A stretch of 27,495 nucleotides of DNA from Dehalococcoidia bacterium (lineage in GTDB: Bacteria > Chloroflexota > Dehalococcoidia > Dehalococcoidales > BS750m-G39), in assembly GCA_004375675.1 (NCBI GenBank), contig SOKR01000167.1, forward strand, positions 1 through 27,495. Reading direction: 5' to 3'. Position numbers and translations under genes: made by a program. Position 1 is the first letter of the stretch; every line of letters starts with the position of its first letter. This document shows, in pieces, positions 21,267-27,495 of the stretch. The notes under the pieces are model-generated. The model did not search any database. It saw only the letters and a program-made list of their open reading frames with translations, and was not told the origin of the DNA.

Positions 21267-22187
21267 ATGGCAGTATCTAAGAACTACGAAGTGGTTATTA
21301 TCGGGGGTGGTCCGGCTGGGCTTACCGCGGGGCTTTACACCGCGCGGGCGGGATTGAAGAGCCTGCTCATCGAGCGCGGCGCCTTCGGCGGGCAGATATT
21401 GAACGCGCCGCTGGTGGAAAATTACCCTGGCTTCCCCGAGGGCATCTCCGGCGCCGAGCTGGGCGCGCTCATGCACCAGCAAGCGGCTAAATACGGGCTA
21501 AAGACGGTAACGGCTGAGGTCACGGGAGTGAAAGCGGGAAGGACGCATAAGATTATTACCGACGGGGGCAGTTTTGAGGCTAATGCTATTATTATCGCTG
21601 TCGGCTCGGAGTACCGCAAGCTGGGCGTTCCCGGCGAGGAAACGCTGGTGGGGCACGGCGTGTCCTACTGCGCTACCTGCGACGGCTTTTTCTTCCGCAA
21701 GCGGGAGGTGGCTGTGGTGGGAGGGGGCGATGCCGCTATCACCGATGCCTTGGAGCTTACCCAGCACGCCACTAAGATTTACGTCATACACCGTCGAGAC
21801 CAGTTGCGGGCGGGGGAGGTGCTCCAAAAACGGGCCATGGCGCAGCCTAAGATAAGGTTTATCTGGGATACTATCGTGGAGGAGATTGTGGGTGGGGAGG
21901 TGGTCAAGGCGCTTCAACTGCGTAATGTTAAGACCAAGAAGTCTTCTGCCCTGGAGGTGGCGGGCGTCTTTGTCGCCGTGGGTCTTAAACCCAACAGCCA
22001 GCAGTTCGCTGATATATTAAAGCTGAGTAAGAGCGGGCACATAAGCACCGACGAAACGATGGCGACCTCGGCTCCCGGGCTTTTTGCCGCGGGCGATGTC
22101 CGCCAGAGTTCAGCCCGCCAGATTGCTACCGCTGTCGGCGACGGTGCTACCGCCGCCCTGGCCGCATTTAGTTATCTAATGGGCTGA
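21267..22187 (+). CDS. trxB: Thioredoxin reductase
   Basis: The 306-residue flavoprotein transfers electrons from NADPH through FAD to thioredoxin. Motifs in order: FAD-binding VVIIGGGPAGLTAGLYTARA (near 9-28), GGQILNAPLVENYPGF, the redox-active CATC (C135, C138), NADPH-binding VVGGGDAAITDAL, the HRRDQLRA phosphate-recognising segment, and FAD-binding GLFAAGDVRQSSARQIATA near the end. The length is typical. The NADPH loop has GGGDAA in place of the more frequent GGGDSA, a mild change. It lies 21 bp after the bactofilin-like gene and is likely cotranscribed. A small GGAG ribosome site lies near 21256. Confidence 0.95.
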   Translation: MAVSKNYEVVIIGGGPAGLTAGLYTARAGLKSLLIERGAFGGQILNAPLVENYPGFPEGISGAELGALMHQQAAKYGLKTVTAEVTGVKAGRTHKIITDGGSFEANAIIIAVGSEYRKLGVPGEETLVGHGVSYCATCDGFFFRKREVAVVGGGDAAITDALELTQHATKIYVIHRRDQLRAGEVLQKRAMAQPKIRFIWDTIVEEIVGGEVVKALQLRNVKTKKSSALEVAGVFVAVGLKPNSQQFADILKLSKSGHISTDETMATSAPGLFAAGDVRQSSARQIATAVGDGATAALAAFSYLMG

Positions 22188-22200
22188 AAATATGGGGTGG

Positions 22201-22277
22201 TGGCGACCCCGGGGGGATTCGAACCCCCGATCTCCACCGTGACAGGGTGGCATGTTAGACCGCTACACTACGGGGCC
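22201..22277 (-). tRNA. tRNA-Asp (anticodon GTC), CCA encoded
   Basis: On the minus strand the acceptor GGCCCCG pairs with CGGGGTC (one G-T pair), with discriminator G and an encoded CCA at 22203-22201. The anticodon stem CCACC/GGTGG holds the loop CTGTCAC with anticodon GTC, and the T arm GGGGG-TTCGAAT-CCCCC is canonical. G73 and GTC both fit tRNA-Asp. It runs toward the 3' end of trxB, 13 bp away. Confidence 0.97.
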
Positions 22278-22291
22278 GTTCCTGTAAGAAA

Positions 22292-22320
22292 AGTCTATCA
22301 GGGGCGCTTGGCCCTGTCAA
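22292..22320 (-). promoter_or_regulatory. Promoter of tRNA-Asp
   Basis: On the minus strand a consensus TTGACA (22320-22315), a 17-bp spacer and TAGACT (22297-22292) preceded by TGA (extended -10), 14 bp upstream of the mature tRNA 5' end. Confidence 0.7.
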
Positions 22321-22341
22321 GCTGACGCCTACGCCCAGCTA

Positions 22342-22370
22342 TTGTTGCATTAGTAGTTGTATGCTATAAT
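22342..22370 (+). promoter_or_regulatory. Promoter of the rpsF operon
   Basis: TTGTTG (22342-22347), a 17-bp spacer and TATAAT (22365-22370) with an extended TGC, divergent from the tRNA promoter. The same TATGCTATAAT core occurs before the bactofilin-like gene. Confidence 0.65.
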
Positions 22371-22388
22371 ATCTAATCTCAGCTGGTG

Positions 22389-22424
22389 AAGGAGCGCATG
22401 GTTACTAAGGAGAATATGGTTACC
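22389..22424 (+). repeat. Tandem 18-bp duplication of ribosome site plus start codon of rpsF
   Basis: The unit AAGGAG-N3-ATGGTTAC(T/C) occurs twice back to back (22389-22406 and 22407-22424) with 14 of 18 bases identical. Each copy has its own AAGGAG and ATG in the rpsF frame. Confidence 0.75.
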
Positions 22425-22727
22425 GAGGAAAGCAAGCAGCTTCGCGATTACGAGCTGGTGGTGATAATTAACCCCGAGCTTGCCGATGACGCTGTCGATG
22501 GCATAATGGATAATATCAGCCGCCTGATTACCCAGGATGGCGGCACGGTTGACGAAGTAGACCGCTGGGATAAGCGCAAGCTGGCTTATCCCATTAAACA
22601 TTTTCTGGAAGGCAATTATGTTCTGCTCCGATGTAAGATGAAAGCGACATCGGGCAAAGAGCTTGAAGCCAGTCTGGGAATTTCCGAGGAGGTGCTACGG
22701 CATTTACTGGTAAGATTAGACAGCTAA
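22398..22727 (+). CDS. rpsF: 30S ribosomal protein S6
   Basis: The S6 fold is clear from RDYELVVIINPEL, TQDGGTVDEVDRWDKRKLAYPIKHFLEGNYVLLRCK and EEVLRHLLVRLDS. S6 binds S18 and 16S rRNA in the small-subunit platform, and the S18 gene is two genes downstream. The start is ambiguous: a GTG at 22386 has no ribosome site, while ATGs at 22398 and 22416 each follow AAGGAG with a 3-base gap, because that 18-bp module is tandemly duplicated. I give 22398; 22416 is equally possible and would give a 103-residue protein. The extra N-terminal residues (VTKENMVTEESKQ) are not part of the core fold. Confidence 0.93.
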   Translation: MVTKENMVTEESKQLRDYELVVIINPELADDAVDGIMDNISRLITQDGGTVDEVDRWDKRKLAYPIKHFLEGNYVLLRCKMKATSGKELEASLGISEEVLRHLLVRLDS

Positions 22728-22786
22728 TTTAAGGAAAAACGCCTGTTTCCTACGGATTTGTGTGAGGGCGAAAGGAGTTTACGGCG

Positions 22787-23215
22787 ATGTTGACCCTGAA
22801 CAAAGTGATGATCATAGGAAATGTTGGCACTGAACCCGAAATGCGTTTCACCCCTAACGGCAACCCGGTAACTTCATTCCGTGTTGCCACCAACAGAGTT
22901 TACACCACCCCCGACGGCGAGCGTAAGCAGGAAACGGAATGGTTTACCGTAGTCGCCTGGAATAGACTGGCTGAGAATTGCAACCAGTATCTGACCAAAG
23001 GTCAGCGCGTTTATGCCGAGGGCAGGCTGCACACCCGTAGCTGGGAGGGCCAGGACGGGCAGCAGCGCTCCCGGTCGGAAATAGTGGCTAACCGGGTGCT
23101 CTTCCTTGACCGACAGGCAACAGCTCCCGTTTCCGGGGAGGGGGGCGAGGAGGCTGCTCACAGCGAGCCGGAGCCGGCGGCGGTGGAAGACGTGCCCTTC
23201 CCCGATGATGGTTAG
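22787..23215 (+). CDS. ssb: Single-stranded DNA-binding protein
   Basis: The 142-residue protein has an OB fold over residues 1-110 (NKVMIIGNVGTEPEMRFTPN, ETEWFTVVAWNRLAENCNQY, GQRVYAEGRLHTRSW) and a short acidic tail. The tail ends EDVPFPDDG: the usual terminal Pro-Phe tip, which docks partner proteins, is present but followed by four extra residues. It lies between rpsF and rpsR as in most bacteria. The ATG follows GAAAGGAG. The protein coats single-stranded DNA in replication and repair. Confidence 0.95.
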   Translation: MLTLNKVMIIGNVGTEPEMRFTPNGNPVTSFRVATNRVYTTPDGERKQETEWFTVVAWNRLAENCNQYLTKGQRVYAEGRLHTRSWEGQDGQQRSRSEIVANRVLFLDRQATAPVSGEGGEEAAHSEPEPAAVEDVPFPDDG

Positions 23216-23251
23216 AAATCTACTAGAAGGGTTTAGGTAAGATAATAAGAG

Positions 23252-23554
23252 GTGGCTAGAAGAAGAGCTGACGAATCGAGAGGTAAAAGGCCGGGCAGGT
23301 CGAGATATGTACCGAGACGCAAGGTTTGTTCTCTTTGTGTCGATAACGTTAAGGAGATAGATTATAAAGACCCGGCCAAGTTGCGCCATTACATAACGGA
23401 TAGGGGTAAGATTGGGCCCCGTCGCAAGACCGGTACCTGCGCCAAGCATCAGCGCGCCCTGGCGTTGGCCATAAAGAGGGCGCGGCACTTAGCCCTGCTG
23501 CCTTATGTACCGGCGCACATCCATGAGACAGGGGGCGTTGGTGTACGCGATTAG
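23252..23554 (+). CDS. rpsR: 30S ribosomal protein S18 (zinc-binding form)
   Basis: The 100-residue protein carries the S18 core: DYKDPAKLRHYITDRGKI, PRRKTGTCAKHQRALALAIK and RARHLALLPY. It retains a C-x2-C (C26, C29) and C-x2-H (C63, H66) set, the zinc-binding version; many S18 proteins have lost these residues. The start is GTG at 23252, with an in-frame TAA two codons upstream that rules out a longer start. The ribosome site is poor and overlaps the start (AAGAGGTGG), so translation may depend on ssb, 36 bp upstream. Basic N- and C-terminal extensions make it somewhat longer than usual. Confidence 0.95.
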   Translation: MARRRADESRGKRPGRSRYVPRRKVCSLCVDNVKEIDYKDPAKLRHYITDRGKIGPRRKTGTCAKHQRALALAIKRARHLALLPYVPAHIHETGGVGVRD

Positions 23555-23563
23555 TTCGGTATA

Positions 23564-23590
23564 GGGTGCCTTTATTATTTTTCGGCACCC
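23564..23590 (+). terminator. Hairpin after rpsR
   Basis: GGGTGCC (23564-23570) pairs exactly with GGCACCC (23584-23590) around a T-rich 13-base loop, 10 bp after the rpsR stop and 28 bp before the rpmH promoter. No T run follows directly, so it may be an imperfect terminator or an RNA stabiliser. Confidence 0.4.
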
Positions 23591-23617
23591 GTATAAATCC
23601 GTTTTATCTCTCTCCCT

Positions 23618-23647
23618 TTGACACCCCGAAGATTACAGAAGTATAAT
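23618..23647 (+). promoter_or_regulatory. Promoter of the rpmH-rnpA operon
   Basis: Both hexamers are consensus: TTGACA (23618-23623) and TATAAT (23642-23647), with an 18-bp spacer, 27 bp before the rpmH start. Confidence 0.8.
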
Positions 23648-23673
23648 CATCCTGATTTAGTTACGGAGTTATT

Positions 23674-23814
23674 GTGCCTAAGAGAACTTATCAACCAAAG
23701 AATATTCCCCGAAAAAGAGAGCATGGCTTTCGAGCCAGAATGAGTACCCGTGGCGGTCGGAGTGTCTTGAAGGCACGACGGCTTAAGGGACGTAAGCGCT
23801 TGACCGTGGTGTAA
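23674..23814 (+). CDS. rpmH: 50S ribosomal protein L34
   Basis: The 46-residue, very basic protein reads PKRTYQPKNIPRKREHGF followed by RARMSTRGGRSVLKARR and a Lys/Arg tail, unmistakably L34. The start is GTG at 23674. A short GGAG lies at 23665-23668. The rpmH-rnpA pairing is conserved across bacteria. rnpA starts 2 bp after the stop. Confidence 0.97.
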   Translation: MPKRTYQPKNIPRKREHGFRARMSTRGGRSVLKARRLKGRKRLTVV

Positions 23815-23816
23815 CC

Positions 23817-24179
23817 ATGCGAGGCGAAGAATACCTTACCAGGTCGGAGCAATATACCCTGGTCTATGAGAAGGGTAGCTCCTGGGCAAGTGACCTGATT
23901 GTGATGAAGGCTTTGCCTAACCAGCTTGCCCGGTCCCGGTACGGGTTATCGGTGAGCCGTCGGCTGGGTGGGGCGGTGGTGAGAAACCGGGTTAAGCGCC
24001 GAATGCGCGAAATCCTGCGCGCGTTGCCGCTGGAGGGGGGATGGGATATCATCTTTATCGCCCGTCCTAAAGCGGCGGCGGCCAGTTTCGCCAGTCTGGA
24101 GAAAACAGTCCGGGGGTTACTTTCCCGGGCCAGAATTTTAGCGAGGGAGCATGAAGGAACTTGCCTTAGGGCTAATTAA
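23817..24179 (+). CDS. rnpA: Ribonuclease P protein component
   Basis: The 120-residue basic protein assists the RNase P RNA in removing 5' leaders from tRNA precursors. The signature RNR motif is present in AVVRNRVKRRMREILRAL (near 54-71), preceded by the typical GLSVSRRLGG strand. The last 29 bases overlap the start of yidD in another frame, a common arrangement in this operon. Confidence 0.95.
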   Translation: MRGEEYLTRSEQYTLVYEKGSSWASDLIVMKALPNQLARSRYGLSVSRRLGGAVVRNRVKRRMREILRALPLEGGWDIIFIARPKAAAASFASLEKTVRGLLSRARILAREHEGTCLRAN

Positions 24180-24384
24180 GTTTTATCAGGCTACGATTTC
24201 GCGGATTATGCCGTCTAATTGCCGTTTTACCCCGACCTGTTCTCAATATACCTATGAAGCTATCTCTCGTTTTGGCTTTTTTAAGGGGGGCTGGATGGGG
24301 GCGAGGCGCATCGCCCGCTGCCACCCGTTTCGTGCCGGCGGCTATGACCCGGTGCCGCATGTTGACTACGGAGGGAACGGCTAA
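24151..24384 (+). CDS. yidD: Membrane protein insertion efficiency factor YidD
   Basis: The 77-residue protein contains the hallmark segments LIKFYQATISRIMPSNCRF, TPTCSQYTYEAISRFG and RIARCHPFRAGGYDPVP. It has three conserved Cys and an amphipathic N-terminal helix that associates with the membrane. It assists YidC-dependent insertion. It overlaps rnpA by 29 bp, and its stop directly abuts the GTG start of the propeller lipoprotein. Confidence 0.93.
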   Translation: MKELALGLIKFYQATISRIMPSNCRFTPTCSQYTYEAISRFGFFKGGWMGARRIARCHPFRAGGYDPVPHVDYGGNG

Positions 24385-25551
24385 GTGAGGATTAGAAACA
24401 GGGCGCTGCCAGTGGGCAAGATTAGCCTGTTGATTGTTTTGCTCTTGGTGGGGTTGTTGGTGACTGGCTGTACCGGCATCAGGGGTTCCCCTGAAGGCGG
24501 TTCCGGCGCCATGATAGTCGAGGGGACTATATTTTTGTCTCCCTCCTTGGCGCAAGCGGGGGGCTTCGGCTGTTCGGCGCCGGCGGCGGAAGGTAAGCTG
24601 GTGGCGTTGAACGCGGAGACTGGCGTCCAGCGCTGGGAGGTCCCGCTGGGAGGGGCGGTGCCATCGGGCGGCTTCGGCTGTGCCCAGACGACGACACCGG
24701 TGGCTATTTACGGCAGCCCCGCTTTGTACGAAGACCTGGTCTATGTTGCCGGCTATAACGGCAAGGTTTATGCTCTTAATGCCGAGTCGGGGGCGTTGCG
24801 CTGGGTCTATCCCCGTGAAGGTAATATAGACTCTATCGTTGGCGGTATAGTAATAGCCCTGGATAAGCTTTATTTCAGTTGCGCCGACGGTAATGTTTAC
24901 GCCCTGGACGCGGCTACCGGAGATATGCTCTGGGAGTTCGCCACCGAGGACAAGATATGGTCAACGCCGGCTGTTGACGGGGGGACGCTATACGTGAGCT
25001 CCTTCGATAAGAAGCTCTATGCCATCAGCGCCGTCGATGGCAGTGAAAAATGGCAGTTTGAGGCGGAGGGGGCTTTCGCTTCTACGCCGCTGGTCGATAA
25101 CGGCACGATTTATATCGGCGCCATCGATCGCTACTTCTATGCTATAAATGCCGCCGACGGCGCGGTGAAGTGGGAATTCCAGGCGGAAAAGTGGTTCTGG
25201 ACGAGGGCGGTGGTTTTTGAGGATACTATCTACGTCGGCTGTTTCGATAATAAGGTCTACGCCTTAAATGCCTTAAGCGGGGAGAAGATAGCCGAGTTCG
25301 ACCTGGAGAGCCCGGTCCGTTCCTGGCCGGTTCTGGCCGAAGACAGGGTTCTTATCGCCACTGAGGAAGGCAAGATATACACCATAGATGCGGTTAATAA
25401 TCAGCTCGGGCTTTTTGCCGATTTAGCGGAGACGATATACGCCCCGCTTTCCTTAAGCGAGGGCGTTCTCTATGTTTATACCCAGGAGCAGAACCTTCAT
25501 GCCCTTAACGCCGATACCGGGGTGAGGATGTGGATTCAACCCATTGACTAA
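24385..25551 (+). CDS. PQQ-like beta-propeller lipoprotein (BamB-like)
   Basis: The 388-residue protein has a lipoprotein signal (LLIVLLLVGLLVTGC, lipidation at about C29). Roughly seven or eight propeller blades follow, each with a 'YALNA-(S/D)G-x-x-W-x-F' unit such as GKVYALNAESGALRWVYP, GNVYALDAATGDMLWEFA and KLYAISAVDGSEKWQFEAE. This is the fold of BamB and quinoprotein dehydrogenases, but no PQQ-ligating pattern is recognised. It is probably an extracytoplasmic scaffold or chaperone. The unusual point is its place between yidD and yidC, with a GTG start directly after the yidD stop, which suggests a role in membrane or exported-protein biogenesis. A YidC with no large periplasmic domain follows. 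Confidence 0.85.
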   Translation: MRIRNRALPVGKISLLIVLLLVGLLVTGCTGIRGSPEGGSGAMIVEGTIFLSPSLAQAGGFGCSAPAAEGKLVALNAETGVQRWEVPLGGAVPSGGFGCAQTTTPVAIYGSPALYEDLVYVAGYNGKVYALNAESGALRWVYPREGNIDSIVGGIVIALDKLYFSCADGNVYALDAATGDMLWEFATEDKIWSTPAVDGGTLYVSSFDKKLYAISAVDGSEKWQFEAEGAFASTPLVDNGTIYIGAIDRYFYAINAADGAVKWEFQAEKWFWTRAVVFEDTIYVGCFDNKVYALNALSGEKIAEFDLESPVRSWPVLAEDRVLIATEEGKIYTIDAVNNQLGLFADLAETIYAPLSLSEGVLYVYTQEQNLHALNADTGVRMWIQPID

Positions 25552-25569
25552 TAGTGAGGTAGGTTTTTA

Positions 25570-26520
25570 GTGGGAATAGGTGATATCTGGAATCTAATCG
25601 CCATGCAGCCGGTGATAAACACCCTGGTTGTGATGACTCACTATCTCTTCAATAGCTTCGGGCTGGCTATCATCGCCCTGACGCTTATCGTTAACGGCGC
25701 GATGTTCCCCCTGACCCTTAAGCAGATTCGCGCTTCCAAGGCAATGCAGGCGATGCAGCCCAAGATTGCCGAGCTTAAGAAGAAGTACGGCAAAGACAAG
25801 GAGAAAATGGCCCGGGAGCAGATGAAGCTCTATAAGGAGTCGGGGGTTAGCCCGGCTGGCTGCCTGCTGCCGCTGTTAATCCAGATGCCTATCTGGATTG
25901 CCCTGTTCCAGTCAATAATGCGGGTGCTGGCGGTAATCCCGGAGAATCTGGCGGGGCTTTCCCAGTATCTCTATTCCTGGCCGGTGGTTTATTCCACGCT
26001 GCCGCTGTCTAACGAGTTCCTCTGGTTGAACCTGGCTACCGGCGACATATTCCTGGCGCTGCTGGTGGGGGGCACGATGTGGATGCAGCAGAAGATGGTG
26101 ATGACCACATCGCCCGACCCCGGCCAGAGGACACAGAGCACCTTGATGCTCTGGATGTTGCCCATTATGTTTGCCTGGTTGACTCTGTCGTTCCCCAGCG
26201 GGCTGGCCCTTTTCTGGGTGACTTCGAACCTGTTTAGAATCGGTTTGCAGTACTGGATCGGGGGGTGGGGAGGCCTGGTGAAGTCATCGCCCAAGAAGGA
26301 TACCGGCCGGGATAAGAAGTATAAACAACGCATCGCCGAGGTGGAGAAAGCGCCTGTGGGCGGTGCTGACGTCGTGCCCAGTTCGGCACGGGAAGAGGAT
26401 GTGAGCTATGAAGAGTCTGGAGACAAGCGGCCGGACAGTGGAGGAGGCTATCCAAAAAGCCCTAGAGACACTAAACCTAAGTCGCGAAGAGGTGGAGGTC
26501 GCCGTCGTAAAAGAGGGTAA
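25570..26520 (+). CDS. yidC: Membrane protein insertase YidC
   Basis: The 316-residue protein is a short YidC/Oxa1 insertase without the large periplasmic domain of Gram-negative forms. Membrane segments lie near 12-48, 97-116, 158-175 and 192-228. The conserved groove Arg lies in TLKQIRASKAM, and a charged coil follows (MQPKIAELKKKYGKDKEKM). The core motif PAGCLLPLLIQMPIWIALFQ is present. The C-terminal tail from about 238 is hydrophilic and very basic at its end (KSRRGGGRRRKRG), as in ribosome-binding Oxa1-type proteins. The start is GTG at 25570. The last 113 bp also encode the start of Jag in another frame. Confidence 0.95.
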   Translation: MGIGDIWNLIAMQPVINTLVVMTHYLFNSFGLAIIALTLIVNGAMFPLTLKQIRASKAMQAMQPKIAELKKKYGKDKEKMAREQMKLYKESGVSPAGCLLPLLIQMPIWIALFQSIMRVLAVIPENLAGLSQYLYSWPVVYSTLPLSNEFLWLNLATGDIFLALLVGGTMWMQQKMVMTTSPDPGQRTQSTLMLWMLPIMFAWLTLSFPSGLALFWVTSNLFRIGLQYWIGGWGGLVKSSPKKDTGRDKKYKQRIAEVEKAPVGGADVVPSSAREEDVSYEESGDKRPDSGGGYPKSPRDTKPKSRRGGGRRRKRG

Positions 26521-27058
26521 GCACGGTATCCTGGGTCTGGGAGCCGAGGACGCTATAGTAAGAGTTGAGCCTCTGGCCAGCGCGCCGGAGAATATGGACG
26601 ATATGGCCAAGGAGGTCCTGGAGACCCTTTTGGCCCGGATGGGGGTGACGGCTTCGGTGGACTGCCAGACCAAACCCCCGGTGGGGGATGGTGAGGGGGT
26701 CATTACCCTTGATGTGACCGGTGACGACCTTGGTATCCTTATCGGGCGGCGGGGGCAGACACTCTCCTCTCTGCAGTATGTCGTCCGGCTTATCGTGGCC
26801 CATCAGACTCAGGCTCGGGTGCCTGTAGTTATCGATGTCGAAGGCTATAAACAGCGCCGCTACGAGGCGTTGCAGGCTTTGGCCCAGCGCATGGCGGAGC
26901 AGGTCAAGACCAGGGGCAGGCCGTTTACCCTGGAGCCGATGCTGGCTTACGAGAGGCGTATTATCCACCTGGCCTTAGCCGATGACCCCGATGTCACCAC
27001 CGAGAGCGTTGGTGAGGGCGAGACACGCAAGGTGGTCATTATGCCCCGGGAGCAATAG
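26408..27058 (+). CDS. jag: RNA-binding protein Jag/KhpB (Jag-N, KH, R3H)
   Basis: The 216-residue protein has the three expected parts. A Jag-N domain covers 1-55 (TVEEAIQKALETLNLSREEV and GKHGILGLGAEDAIVRVEP). A KH domain centres on GDDLGILIGRRGQTLSSLQ. A C-terminal R3H domain contains ARRMAEQ-like helices and ERRIIHLALADDPDVTTES. It binds RNA and, with KhpA, influences cell division and envelope in other bacteria. Because the Jag-N motifs begin within the first codons, the ATG at 26408 is well supported, which makes the 113-bp overlap with yidC real. A GAGG lies about 9 bp upstream. Confidence 0.95.
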   Translation: MKSLETSGRTVEEAIQKALETLNLSREEVEVAVVKEGKHGILGLGAEDAIVRVEPLASAPENMDDMAKEVLETLLARMGVTASVDCQTKPPVGDGEGVITLDVTGDDLGILIGRRGQTLSSLQYVVRLIVAHQTQARVPVVIDVEGYKQRRYEALQALAQRMAEQVKTRGRPFTLEPMLAYERRIIHLALADDPDVTTESVGEGETRKVVIMPREQ

Positions 27059-27072
27059 CCATACGGGTGACA

Positions 27073-27102
27073 TTGACAGTCGCCCGATAAGCTGGCTTTG
27101 AT
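27073..27102 (+). promoter_or_regulatory. Possible promoter before the DUF169 gene
   Basis: TTGACA (27073-27078), an 18-bp spacer and TTTGAT (27097-27102, four of six consensus bases) lie in the 75-bp gap after jag. Confidence 0.35.
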
Positions 27103-27133
27103 TGCTTGAAGAATAAGAGAAAGGGGGCAAGAA

Positions 27134-27495
27134 ATGGCGAAGATTGACTGGGCGGGGCTTAGCGAGGAGATGGAGCGTTTGCTGCACCTGAAAGCAAGCC
27201 CCGTTGCCTATAAGAGATTGGAGAAGTTGGAAGAGCTGGAGAAAATACCGGAGGTGATGCGCCTCGACCGCCGGGCTTCTTTTTGCCAGGTGCCGGCGAT
27301 GGTCCGAACCATAGGCTTGACGGTGGGGGCGACCAGAGACAACTTCGGCGAGCGCTGCGCTCGAATCAACGGCCTGGCGCCGACTACCGAGAAGCAGGTC
27401 GCCTGGGAGGCGGAAGCCTTCGCTAATACCTGGTTTGCCAACGTGGAAGAAGCCAGAAAGCAAATGGCGGTCTACCCCACAGTCCCGCCCGGAGA
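27134..27495 (+). CDS. DUF169 domain protein, N-terminal part (runs off the right edge)
   Basis: The visible 120 codons start at the ATG at 27134 after AAGGGGG. The sequence LKASPVAYKRLEKLEEL, then RRASFCQVPAMVRTIGLTVG and TEKQVAWEAEAF, resembles the start of DUF169 proteins, a family common in anaerobes and of unknown function. The conserved Cys sits near residue 52 (SFCQ). The gene continues past the window, so the C-terminal half cannot be judged. Confidence 0.65.
   Translation, partial: MAKIDWAGLSEEMERLLHLKASPVAYKRLEKLEELEKIPEVMRLDRRASFCQVPAMVRTIGLTVGATRDNFGERCARINGLAPTTEKQVAWEAEAFANTWFANVEEARKQMAVYPTVPPG

Overview
The window (27.5 kb, GC-rich) looks like a chromosomal segment of an anaerobic bacterium. 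A Chloroflexota/Dehalococcoidia-type organism is the best guess, but this is an inference. It rests on a split, archaeal-style ferredoxin-containing glutamate synthase next to an NrpR-type regulator, a short monoderm-type YidC, and a large molybdo-iron-flavoprotein gene block typical of anaerobic aromatic or heterocycle metabolism. No phage, IS element or CRISPR array is visible. No gap between genes exceeds 300 bp.

Region 1 (1-5800, + strand) is a nitrogen-assimilation block. It holds the 3' end of a glutamine amidotransferase-type glutamate synthase subunit, hisF, the ferredoxin/FMN glutamate synthase subunit, the GXGXG subunit, glnA (GSI-alpha size) and a one-domain NrpR regulator. hisF is wedged inside the glutamate synthase operon with gaps of 1-4 bp. 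The glnA promoter has nested ATGTA/TACAT dyads over its -35 element.

Region 2 (5903-17790) is built from redox genes. A single-chain Mo/2Fe-2S aldehyde-oxidoreductase-like enzyme (+ strand) converges on a nine-gene minus-strand run. In transcription order that run is: FAD oxidase A, an HdrD/GlcF-like CCG iron-sulfur protein, FAD oxidase B (VAO-like), a 74-residue six-cysteine protein, a CoxG-like SRPBCC protein, the FAD, 2Fe-2S and Mo-cofactor subunits of a xanthine-dehydrogenase-family hydroxylase, and a C2H2 zinc-finger protein. I could not assign a substrate. The run reads as a coherent and probably undescribed oxidative or hydroxylating pathway, and it is the most interesting part of the window.

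Region 3 (18036-22187) has a small zinc-ribbon protein, a CoA-ligase alpha-type protein (both minus), an exported bactofilin-like membrane protein and trxB (both plus).

Region 4 (22201-27058) is core translation and membrane-insertion machinery: tRNA-Asp(GTC) on the minus strand, rpsF-ssb-rpsR, then rpmH-rnpA-yidD-[PQQ-propeller lipoprotein]-yidC-jag. yidC and jag share a 113-bp out-of-frame overlap. A DUF169 gene runs off the right edge.
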